Positions 33,601 to 40,476 of a DNA stretch of 64,000 nucleotides are shown in pieces (the first letter of the stretch is position 1; every line of letters begins with the position of its first letter). A program made the position numbers and the translations under genes. The notes below the pieces were generated by a model that did no database searches, was not told the origin of the DNA, and worked only from the letters and a program-made list of their open reading frames with translations. Location of the stretch: assembly GCA_026184775.1 (NCBI GenBank), contig JANCYW010000014.1:124001-188000 (forward strand), written 5' to 3'. The DNA comes from Cyanidium caldarium (taxonomy: Eukaryota > Rhodophyta > Bangiophyceae > Cyanidiales > Cyanidiaceae).

Positions 33601-36043
33601 GAACGTGCAACGGTTGCTGGTGAACTGCAAGGCGGTGTTCGGCATCGGTGCGCAATCGCTGAGCGATCTGCACCCGCGGCAGGTGCTGCAGGGCGTGCGG
33701 GAGCTGTTGGCGCGCTGCGTGGTGGTGCGCGGCGACGACGAGCTGTCGCGCGAGGCCCAGCGCAACGCGACCATGCTGTTCGCCGCGCACGTCCGCGCCG
33801 AGCTGGCGGTCAAGCGGGTGCTGCTGGTGCATCGCCTGAATGGCAAGGCGCTGTCGTGGCTGCTGGGCGAGGTAGAGGCGCGCTTTGTGCGCGCCATCGC
33901 CACGCCCGGCGAGATGGTTGGCGCCGTGGCCGCGCAGTCGCTCGGCGAGCCGGCCACCCAGATGACCCTCAACACGTTCCATTTCGCGGGCGTTTCCGCG
34001 AAGAACGTCACCCTGGGCGTGCCGCGGCTGAAGGAGCTGATCAACGTGGCCAGGCAGGCTAAGACGCCCTCGGTGACGGTGTACTTGAAGAACGGGCGCG
34101 ATCGCGAGATGGCCAACGTGGTGCAGAGCGAACTGGAGCAGTGCCGCCTGCGTGATGTGGTGGAGAGCAGCGCCATCTACTACGATCCGGACCCGGCCAA
34201 CACGGTGGTGGCCGAGGACCGCGAGTGGGTGCGCGACTACTTTGACCTGCCCGACGAGATGGATCGGCCGGAGCGGCTGTCGCCGTGGCTGTTGCGCATC
34301 GTGCTCAGCAGCGAGATGATGATCGACAAGCGACTGCGGCTGAGCGATGTGGCACGCAAGCTGCGCGCCGAGTTTGGCGGCGACCTGTCGGTGGTTTACA
34401 GCGACGACAATGCCGAGAAGCTGGTGATGCACATTCGGATGGCCGGTGAGGAGTACGAGAAGACGGTGGCCGCACCGATGCTGGACGGCCACTTGATGTT
34501 CGGCGGCGGCGGCGGCGACCTCTTGCTCAACGCTGGTGAGCCGACTGCCGACGATGCCGACCTAGCCGACGAGCAGGATGACGCCTTCCTCAAACGCATC
34601 GAGTTGTCGTTGCTGGAAGAGATGCAGTTGAAGGGTGTGCCGGGCATCCGCAAGGTGTTTATGCGGCAGACGCAGCGCTCGGCGCGCGATGCGCCCACCG
34701 GCGCCATCACCGCACAGACCGAGTGGGTGCTGGACACCGAGGGCACTGCGCTGCTGGCGGTGTTGGCACATCCGCAGGTGGACGCCACCAGCACCGTGTC
34801 CAACGAGGTGACCGAAGTGCTAGAGGTGCTGGGCGTCGAGGCAGCGCGCCAAGCGCTCTACAATGAGATGTTCGCGGTGCTCAGTTTCGACGGCTCCAGC
34901 GTCGGGTACCGGCATTTGGCGCTGCTGGCGGAGGTGATGACCTGTCGCGGCTACATCATGCCGATTTCGCGCTTCGGCATCAACCGGCTGGAGACCGGCC
35001 CGCTGATGCGGTGCAGCTTCGAAGAGACGGTGGAGATTCTGGCGTCGGCGGCGACGTTTGGCGTGCGTGACCAGTGTGAGGGCGTGACACAGGCGGTGAT
35101 GCTGGGCAAGCGCGCGGCGATCGGCACCAGCGCGTTTGCGCTGCGTCTCGACGAATCGGTGCTGGAGCAGGTCGACGCGGTGGCGTTTGATGCCGTGGAG
35201 CGCGGGTTGCAGGCGATGACGCCCGGTATGACCCCGGGATACACGCCAGGGTATACTCCGGGGCACACGCCGGGTATGACGCCCGGACCGGACGCAGATT
35301 ATGCGGCCGCCGGCGGGATGACGCCGACGTTGGCAGCCGGCACCAGTCCGTTCGGGGCGTTCTCGCCGGCAGTGGGCTTCAGTCCCGCTGTCGGGTTCAG
35401 TCCGGCGGCGACGCCCAGCAACGGTTTCTATGGGGCGGCGCCCAGCGGTTTCGTGGCGGGTGGGGCGGGCACTGGTACCAGTCCGGCCTGGGCACCCAGC
35501 GCGGCGTTGGCCGCTGGCAAAGGCGGCGGCACCGGCTTGTCGCCCGCCTCGCCGGCCTACTTCTCCAGCCCGTCGTCGCCCGCGTACCAGTCACCGTCCA
35601 GCCCGGCGTACTCGCCGAGTAGCCCGATGGGCCGCGCCATGGCCTCCCCCTCTAGCCCAGCGTACTCGCCGTCGTCGCCCAACGTGGCGTATTCACCCTC
35701 ATCGCCCAACGCGGCCTACTCGCCGTCCAGCCCGGCGTACTCACCCACGAGCCCGACCTACTCACCGAGCTCCCCGAATGTGGCCTATTCACCCTCGTCA
35801 CCGAACGTGGCCTACTCACCGAGCTCCCCGAATGTGGCCTACTCACCGTCGTCACCGAATGTGGCCTACTCACCGAGCTCTCCGAACGTGGCCTATTCAC
35901 CCTCGTCACCGAACGTGGCCTATTCACCGAGCTCCCCGAACGTGGCCTATTCACCGAGCTCCCCGAACGTGGCCTACTCACCGTCGTCACCGAACGCGGC
36001 CTACTCCCCGTCATCACCCAGACACTCACCGGAACGCAAGTAA
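30689..36043 (+). CDS. RPB1: RNA polymerase II largest subunit RPB1 with a nonapeptide C-terminal domain
   Basis: The 1784-residue catalytic subunit of RNA polymerase II. The clamp zinc site reads C-A-T-C-E-G-S-S-L-E-C-P-G-H. The active-site loop is N-A-D-F-D-G-D-E-M-N, with the three metal-binding Asp at 489, 491 and 493. The bridge helix (H-A-M-G-G-R-E-G-L-I-D-T-A-V-K-T) and trigger loop (Q-M-T-L-N-T-F-H-F-A-G-V-S) are intact. After a T-P-G-repeat linker (about 1510-1534) comes a tail from about residue 1620. It has a few heptads (YSPSSPA, YSPTSPT) and then, from residue 1691, nine tandem nonapeptides, eight YSPSSPNVA and one YSPSSPNAA, before an R-H-S-P-E-R-K end. Ser2/Ser5-like positions are kept, and each unit adds two residues to the canonical heptad. 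Confidence 0.98.
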   Translation: MDLDVPFLSTAERKSVAAVQFGIWSPEELRRGSVVRVESDVAFERGVPKAGGLMDPRLGAIDRNFPCATCEGSSLECPGHFGHIELVRPVFHVLVFSTVLKVLRCCCFYCSRLLVDPGDTRMQRAVRIRDPVKRFQVVSRVCGGVHVCGGGGGGGDELVTAASAGGAKLGVEPRRLGCGNQQPHLTRDGMRLMAEFPDADVATSERKQELSAERAHQILRHISDEDAVAMGFDVRFSRPEWMVLTVLPVPPPHVRPSIQMDAVSRGEDDLTFKLGDIVKANNALRRLEAEGVPAHVIREQLDLLQFHVATFMNNDLPGMPRATLKSGRPLKSIAQRLRGKEGRVRNNLMGKRVNFSARTVITADPQLELDEVGVPRSVAMTLTYPEVVTPYNYDRLMEAVRNGPNAYPGALFVVRPDGRRRGLQFVKRTADLALEYGQVVERHLLSGDLVLFNRQPSLHRMSIMGHRVRVLPYSTFRMNLSATSPYNADFDGDEMNLHVPQSEEVRAEIQELMVVPQNIVSPQANRPVMGIVQDSLLGCRLFTLRDQFLERDAVFNLLLHLPQFDGRIPTPAILQPRPLWTGKQLFSLLLPDGVNLQRFANGHPDAEDVIMTPSDTHVFIQNGELLSGVVDKRTVGSSAGSLIHVTWKEAGPQRTSQLISQVQILINQWLMQNGMSVGIGDCIADAATMAAINDTIGAAKEEVRQLIQMAQEGRLERQPGKTMLESFEAAVNRVLNSARDKAGGFAQESLLSSNNIKRMVMAGSKGSFINVSQIVACVGQQNVEGKRIPYGFRRRTLPHFVVDDLSPEARGFVENSYLRGLTPEEMFFHAMGGREGLIDTAVKTAETGYIQRRLVKAMEDVRVEYDGTARNSLGDVLQFLYGEDSADGAMVEVQNLRLIRASNRDMEELFALDVYDRKFGVGYLEPEVIDAVRTDPHIGSELEEAFQQLLEDRERLQRVFPSGENKWALMVNVQRLLVNCKAVFGIGAQSLSDLHPRQVLQGVRELLARCVVVRGDDELSREAQRNATMLFAAHVRAELAVKRVLLVHRLNGKALSWLLGEVEARFVRAIATPGEMVGAVAAQSLGEPATQMTLNTFHFAGVSAKNVTLGVPRLKELINVARQAKTPSVTVYLKNGRDREMANVVQSELEQCRLRDVVESSAIYYDPDPANTVVAEDREWVRDYFDLPDEMDRPERLSPWLLRIVLSSEMMIDKRLRLSDVARKLRAEFGGDLSVVYSDDNAEKLVMHIRMAGEEYEKTVAAPMLDGHLMFGGGGGDLLLNAGEPTADDADLADEQDDAFLKRIELSLLEEMQLKGVPGIRKVFMRQTQRSARDAPTGAITAQTEWVLDTEGTALLAVLAHPQVDATSTVSNEVTEVLEVLGVEAARQALYNEMFAVLSFDGSSVGYRHLALLAEVMTCRGYIMPISRFGINRLETGPLMRCSFEETVEILASAATFGVRDQCEGVTQAVMLGKRAAIGTSAFALRLDESVLEQVDAVAFDAVERGLQAMTPGMTPGYTPGYTPGHTPGMTPGPDADYAAAGGMTPTLAAGTSPFGAFSPAVGFSPAVGFSPAATPSNGFYGAAPSGFVAGGAGTGTSPAWAPSAALAAGKGGGTGLSPASPAYFSSPSSPAYQSPSSPAYSPSSPMGRAMASPSSPAYSPSSPNVAYSPSSPNAAYSPSSPAYSPTSPTYSPSSPNVAYSPSSPNVAYSPSSPNVAYSPSSPNVAYSPSSPNVAYSPSSPNVAYSPSSPNVAYSPSSPNVAYSPSSPNAAYSPSSPRHSPERK
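35759..36001 (+). repeat. Nine tandem 27-bp units encoding the RPB1 nonapeptides
   Basis: Nine in-frame 27-bp units, each encoding YSPSSPNVA (the last NAA). The Ser4-Ser5 codons fall in two classes, AGC-TCC/TCT and TCG-TCA. In order the units read A, B, A, B, A, B, A, A, B. AGC and TCN codons cannot interconvert by one synonymous change, so the alternation marks amplification of a two-unit, 54-bp block. Confidence 0.95.
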
Positions 36044-36154
36044 GCAACCCAGCGGAGTGCAACATTTCTCACACACGCCTATGCGCCTTTGTAAAAAAAC
36101 AGTGCCAAGCGACAGGACTCGTCTGTGCATCGCGCACGCATTCCTCGCGCACCA

Positions 36155-37510
36155 TTACACCAGCGCCTCCAGTTTGTTGCCCAGTTTGGCCAGGTGAATG
36201 TACGCGTCGGTGCCGTAACCTTCCATCGAGGTGATGCTCAGCTCGCCGCCAAAGTACCGCGCATACAGTCGCGAGAGCGGCAAGCCGTATCCCAGCCCGG
36301 CGATCGGGTCGGTGTCGCGCGACGCCGGCGTAGCCCCGCCCGGCGGTATCACGTCGTCCTGAATGAGGCTCTCGGGTGGCGCCGGCGCCGTGGTGAACAT
36401 GTACGTCCAGATTTCAGGCAGGCTGGAGCGCGGGATGCCGCCGCCCTCGTCGGCAATCTTCAGCGTCACGTCCTCCTGGCCGTCGGCGATAATCAACTTC
36501 ACCGGCGGCAGCGCGTCGGGGCTGTCGCGGTGACATTCATAGGTGGCCCGCAACGAGTTCTTCAGCAGCTCGAACAGCATGTGATAGAGGTGGCCCTCGA
36601 TGAACGGGAATTCCAAATCCACATTGCCAAGAATGCGTACGGCCGGCGGCTCGTCGCCAAAGTAGCGGTACGCGAGCGCGCGGGCCGCGTCGATGGCGTC
36701 GCCGGCCACGTGCGCCGGCCGACAGCGCGTGTTGATGATGCCGACGTAGCCTTGGCGAGCGCGCTCCAGCGACATGCTCACCTGCTGCGAGATGAGCACC
36801 CGAATGCCGATGCGCGAAGTGTAGAAGCGGTCCAGAAAGGAGCTGATGTGCAAATTGTCGGCGCCCAGGCCACACGCCTGCTTCAGCTCCAACACGCCGC
36901 GCGCCATCTGACGCACCACATCGGCGTGGCGGTCGCGGATGCGTCGCAGCAGCTCGGTGAAGCGGCGCTCTTCCTCGCCCTTGCGCTCCGGTCGCGGGTA
37001 CATGATCAGATCCGCGAATGAGTTCTCGTAGAGCTCGCGAACGCGTTGCACGCTGCGCATATCCGATAGCCCATACGGCAGCGACTGCAATTCAACCACG
37101 CGATGCGCCAGGCGGATCGACAGCTCGCGGTGCATCAGCTGCGCTGCCAGCAGCAGCCGTTCCGCCGTCGGCTTGCGCCCAAAGTCCACCAGCTGTCGCA
37201 ACGAGACCGGCGTGGCACTGCGCCGGGCGTACCGCGGAATCAACTCCAGCGCCTCCTCGCGGTCGCGCGGCTGCCGGTGAAAGAGCGGCTGCGCCGACAG
37301 CGGTATGTACCTGGTGTCGGTCAGAGACGGCGGCGCTGGCGAGATGCTCGACGCCGCGGCGGCCGGCAGCAACGGCGGGTCACCGGCCGCAACCGCCGCC
37401 AAAGTACGGTTTCTGGGACGGAGACGCGGCGTACGTTGTGCGCGTCGCGAAAGCGACCCCGATAACGCCAACAGAACCGGCCGCCAGCGACCCAGAGAGA
37501 CGTGGCCCAT
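36155..37510 (-). CDS. PDK: Pyruvate dehydrogenase kinase (mitochondrial PDK/BCKDK family)
   Basis: A 451-residue GHKL-fold Ser kinase that phosphorylates and switches off the E1-alpha subunit of the mitochondrial pyruvate dehydrogenase complex. The ATP site is clear: N-box F-E-L-L-K-N-S-L-R-A-T, G1 box I-A-D-E-G-G-G-I, G2 box G-L-G-Y-G-L-P-L-S-R-L-Y-A-R-Y, and the ending M-E-G-Y-G-T-D-A-Y-I-H-L. The Y-G-T-D-A variant fits PDK better than branched-chain ketoacid dehydrogenase kinase, which usually has I-G-T-D-V. About 85 residues at the N-terminus are rich in Arg/Ala/Ser/Pro and almost free of acidic residues, as expected for a mitochondrial presequence plus linker. It is transcribed away from the cyclin gene. 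Confidence 0.92.
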   Translation of the reverse strand: MGHVSLGRWRPVLLALSGSLSRRAQRTPRLRPRNRTLAAVAAGDPPLLPAAAASSISPAPPSLTDTRYIPLSAQPLFHRQPRDREEALELIPRYARRSATPVSLRQLVDFGRKPTAERLLLAAQLMHRELSIRLAHRVVELQSLPYGLSDMRSVQRVRELYENSFADLIMYPRPERKGEEERRFTELLRRIRDRHADVVRQMARGVLELKQACGLGADNLHISSFLDRFYTSRIGIRVLISQQVSMSLERARQGYVGIINTRCRPAHVAGDAIDAARALAYRYFGDEPPAVRILGNVDLEFPFIEGHLYHMLFELLKNSLRATYECHRDSPDALPPVKLIIADGQEDVTLKIADEGGGIPRSSLPEIWTYMFTTAPAPPESLIQDDVIPPGGATPASRDTDPIAGLGYGLPLSRLYARYFGGELSITSMEGYGTDAYIHLAKLGNKLEALV

Positions 37511-38241
37511 CGAGTACCGGATACGAAAGAGAGCGTCCGCGGGCGCGCGCGAGGAATTCCCTCAGGCGATGGAGCGCGAGCGTCGTCCGTTCACAGTCGC
37601 ACCATGCACTTATGGTTGTCCACCGCACCGAACTGAGGTGAATGAAGCTGCCTCTTCAACGTTTCCCTAGACAATCCCCCAGCCACGAGGTCACCGTGCC
37701 GGGTGGACGCACAACCACCCCGAAACGTGACGCCCGACGAGAACGTGCCCGCCGCTTTCGGGCAGATCTCTCGCGCACCCCGAATCGTCCGCCGCTGCGA
37801 TCCGAGAACGGAGCCCGCGCGATCTGCGTGACGCGCACGCTCCGGGGTTTTCCGTTCCCGTCACGATGCGCGCGGGGTTCTCACCGTTGCAGCAGGCGCG
37901 GGCGCGCGCGCGCGCCTGGAGGGGTCTGGCGCGAACGCGGCTGCCGTCCCTGAGGGTGCACATCGGGGCTGGCGTGTGCAGGTGGCCGCAGACGAGGCTG
38001 TGTGTGTGTGCGCGTGTGCGTGTGTGTGGAACCAGTGCCGGTCGAGGAGTGTGTGTGTGTGTTTGTCGCGGGCAGCGTACGGGTTGTGGGCAGGGGCATT
38101 GCGTGCAGGCGATCGGTGTGCGTGTGCGTGTGCGTTGGCACGCAGGCGGCGGAGCGGGCATATCGCGGGGCACGCAGCGACGGAGCGGTCGGAGGGTGCT
38201 GTATGGTACGGCGAGACGGTTAGGGAATAGCACGGTGGACG
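37511..38241. other. Divergent intergenic region between PDK and cyclin with TG and CG tracts
   Basis: This 731-bp gap has alternating purine-pyrimidine runs: a CG run at about 37899-37915, TG/CG runs at about 37998-38028 and 38049-38063, and a broken one near 38118-38140. Such tracts can adopt Z-DNA. The frames here translate into Arg/Thr/His-rich repeats and are rejected as genes. No RNA gene was seen. Confidence 0.5.
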
Positions 38242-40116
38242 ATGCCGGCGTGTAAGCGGGAAGTGGCGGGATCGCGTTTGCGCGGGCGGCGCGAGCGCAG
38301 TGGTGGGCTGTTGCGCGGTGCGCGACACTCGCTATCGACGGCGTCGGTGGTGTCGATGATGTCGGCGTCGGTTGGTGAGGTGCCGGGTAGTGTGCGCCGG
38401 CAGGAACGGCGCGAGACGCCGCGATCGGCGCGGGCGGGAAGCGGACGGCTGCGGACGCGCTCGGATCCGTCGTCGACGCGTTCGCTAACGCCGGGACTCT
38501 TTCCGCGTGGCGAGGTCGACGAGGCCGGCGTGCGGATCGATAGCATCGATAGCCACACCTGGGGAGAGGCGGCGGCATTCGAGGCATACCGCCGGGAGTT
38601 GAACGAGCTCGACGAGCGTTACGCTTGGGAGCAGCGCGAGCTGTTCACCGACGCGGACGGCAGCTTCTCGTTCGATGGGTGTCTGGTGGCGGGACAGGCG
38701 GGCACGCCGCCGCGGCAAGTGCGGGCGCAGATCGCCTTGTGGTTTACCGACGTGGCGAGGATGTTGCAGTTTGCGGCACGCACAGCCGCGATCGGTTTCC
38801 GTGTCGTGCAGCGGGCGCTGCTGGCGCTGGCGCAGCGCTCACCGCCCTCGCCAGACGACGCGGGCGATGCGAATGAGTCGGTCGATCGTTCGGACTGCGC
38901 ACCATCGGCGCTGCCGATACGCTTTCCGCAGATGCAACTGATATGTGCGGCGGCCATGTTGATCGCCGCCAAGTACGAAGAGACCGAGACGCCGAACATG
39001 GCGGACCGCATCGCTTATGTAGCGTGCGTGCCGGTGTCGCGCCTGCTACGGACCGAAGTGAGCGTGCTGCAGCTGATCGGTTGGCGCGTCGGGGTGGTCA
39101 CGGTGGATGAGTACGTGGCGTGCGCAGCGGCCATGCTGGAGCAGCGTTTTGTGGTGGATGCCGAAGCCGTTCCGCCGTCCGAGCTGTCGGTGGAGCGTGT
39201 GGTGCGTCGACTGGCGTTGCAGCTGCTGGAGGCCAGCCGGCCGATCGTCGTGCGGTTGCACGCCGAGCAAGAAACACCCGTGGAGGTCGGGCGCGCCCCG
39301 GCCGGTGCCGAGGGCGAGGCGGCGAACCCGAACGATTCGCAGATCTCCACCGGCGACAGGGCCAGTAGCGTGCCGAGCGCGGGCGCACCGCCCGCGTGTC
39401 ACCCGCGCGAATTGTGTGCGGCGCTGTTGGGATTGGTGCGCGCCACATTGATGGAGAGCGCCGGGGGCGCCGGGGAGGTGCTCGGCGGCGATGTGGATTC
39501 GTGCATCGGCGAGCCCGACAGCAGCCTGCAGTCGCTGCCGGGCACGACCGCGCCGGCCGCCGCTCCGCACGTCACGATCGCCAGTGCAGCCGTCACGGTC
39601 GGCGACCCGATTCAGGCAGCACTGAATGGTATGCTCGCGGACGATGGCGCATCCGGAGCCGGGACATCGACCACGGCGGCGACGACGGCGGCGGCGGTGC
39701 AACAGTGGCTGTTGCACACCGAAGTGCCCCAGGTGCTGCACGCAGCGTGGGATCGGGTGGATGAGACGTCTGCAGTGCCGTCGGAGGCGAAAGATGCAGA
39801 TGGTGGTGGTGGTGGTGGTGGTGGTGGCGGTGGCGGTGGCCCGGCGTGGAAATTGGCCATCGCCGACTGGATGCGGCGCGTCAGTGCCGAGAATGTGGTC
39901 CTGTCGCCACCGACGTTGCGAGAACCCATGGAGTGGGCGCAGCTGCGGGAGCGCCGTTTCGGGGCGCGCACCCCCATCGGCATGTCGCGCGGCACGAACG
40001 ACTCTGACAGTCGACAGACATCGTTTGAGCGCGCGCTGGAATCGTGCACGTCGCCCACCGTCAGGCCGAGTCCGGGATCCGCGACAGGCATCAGCAGAGC
40101 AGCGGCAGACGCCTGA
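38242..40116 (+). CDS. Cyclin-box protein (divergent mitotic/G1-type cyclin)
   Basis: A 624-residue protein with a cyclin N-terminal box at about residues 160-295. Recognisable parts are Q-I-A-L-W-F-T-D-V-A-R-M-L-Q-F (first helix, where other cyclins have L-I-D-W-L-x-E-V), Q-M-Q-L-I-C-A-A-A-M-L-I-A-A-K-Y-E-E-T-E-T-P (third helix, the cyclin signature K-Y-E-E) and L-L-R-T-E-V-S-V-L-Q-L-I-G-W-R. A low-complexity insert of about 35 residues interrupts the box between helices 2 and 3. The second cyclin fold is also interrupted by Ala/Gly/Ser-rich inserts, including an uninterrupted Gly run encoded by GGT/GGC repeats near 39800-39840. The N-terminal ~110 residues are basic and disordered. It should activate a CDK. 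The subtype is uncertain. Confidence 0.8.
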   Translation: MPACKREVAGSRLRGRRERSGGLLRGARHSLSTASVVSMMSASVGEVPGSVRRQERRETPRSARAGSGRLRTRSDPSSTRSLTPGLFPRGEVDEAGVRIDSIDSHTWGEAAAFEAYRRELNELDERYAWEQRELFTDADGSFSFDGCLVAGQAGTPPRQVRAQIALWFTDVARMLQFAARTAAIGFRVVQRALLALAQRSPPSPDDAGDANESVDRSDCAPSALPIRFPQMQLICAAAMLIAAKYEETETPNMADRIAYVACVPVSRLLRTEVSVLQLIGWRVGVVTVDEYVACAAAMLEQRFVVDAEAVPPSELSVERVVRRLALQLLEASRPIVVRLHAEQETPVEVGRAPAGAEGEAANPNDSQISTGDRASSVPSAGAPPACHPRELCAALLGLVRATLMESAGGAGEVLGGDVDSCIGEPDSSLQSLPGTTAPAAAPHVTIASAAVTVGDPIQAALNGMLADDGASGAGTSTTAATTAAAVQQWLLHTEVPQVLHAAWDRVDETSAVPSEAKDADGGGGGGGGGGGGGPAWKLAIADWMRRVSAENVVLSPPTLREPMEWAQLRERRFGARTPIGMSRGTNDSDSRQTSFERALESCTSPTVRPSPGSATGISRAAADA

Positions 40117-40476
40117 GCGGGAGTGCGACGGAGAGGTGGCGCGCGTCGCCCCATTCGTGTCTTGTACGGCTATTTAAATGCCATCGCTATATCGCCTCAG
40201 CCGTCATCGTTTCGCGCACCGTTCGTTCCCAATGCATGGCCCGGTGTGACTCGACCTCACTACCGCGCCGCCGCCGATACGCACGCATCCCGAGCGCTTT
40301 CCGGGACGCGCTGCCTCGGAGGCTGTGCCGCGCGCCACGCGATTTCGTCACGAAATCGCCCTCTCTCTCTCCATCGGGACAGCATCCGCCGCGCGTGACG
40401 TCTGCGCTGCTCGCATTTTCGGTCGCGACCGCTCACCCGTTCCGGTCCGCCCCGACCGACCGTCCATCCTCACCCC
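40117..40476. other. Intergenic region upstream of the BRO1 gene
   Basis: This 360-bp gap contains an inverted repeat at 40339-40359 (9-bp arms, 3-base loop) and a short CT run directly after it. Nothing else was seen. Confidence 0.4.
40339..40359. promoter_or_regulatory. Short inverted repeat upstream of the BRO1 gene
   Basis: Arms GCGATTTCG and CGAAATCGC are exact complements separated by TCA, ending 117 bp upstream of the BRO1 start codon. Inverted repeats of this size are expected about two to three times per 64 kb by chance, so its role as an operator or hairpin is only a suggestion. Confidence 0.25.

Noticed and set aside
33149-34492. 447-residue open frame antisense to RPB1
   Set aside because: It is a mirror of the GC-rich RPB1 codons: rich in His, Arg and Leu, with no domain, and wholly inside a certain gene.
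35759-36001. CRISPR-like tandem repeat
   Set aside because: The units are in frame, lack spacers and encode the RPB1 tail.
37642-38230. Several short frames over the TG/CG tracts
   Set aside because: Products are Thr-His or Val-Cys repeats from dinucleotide tracts.
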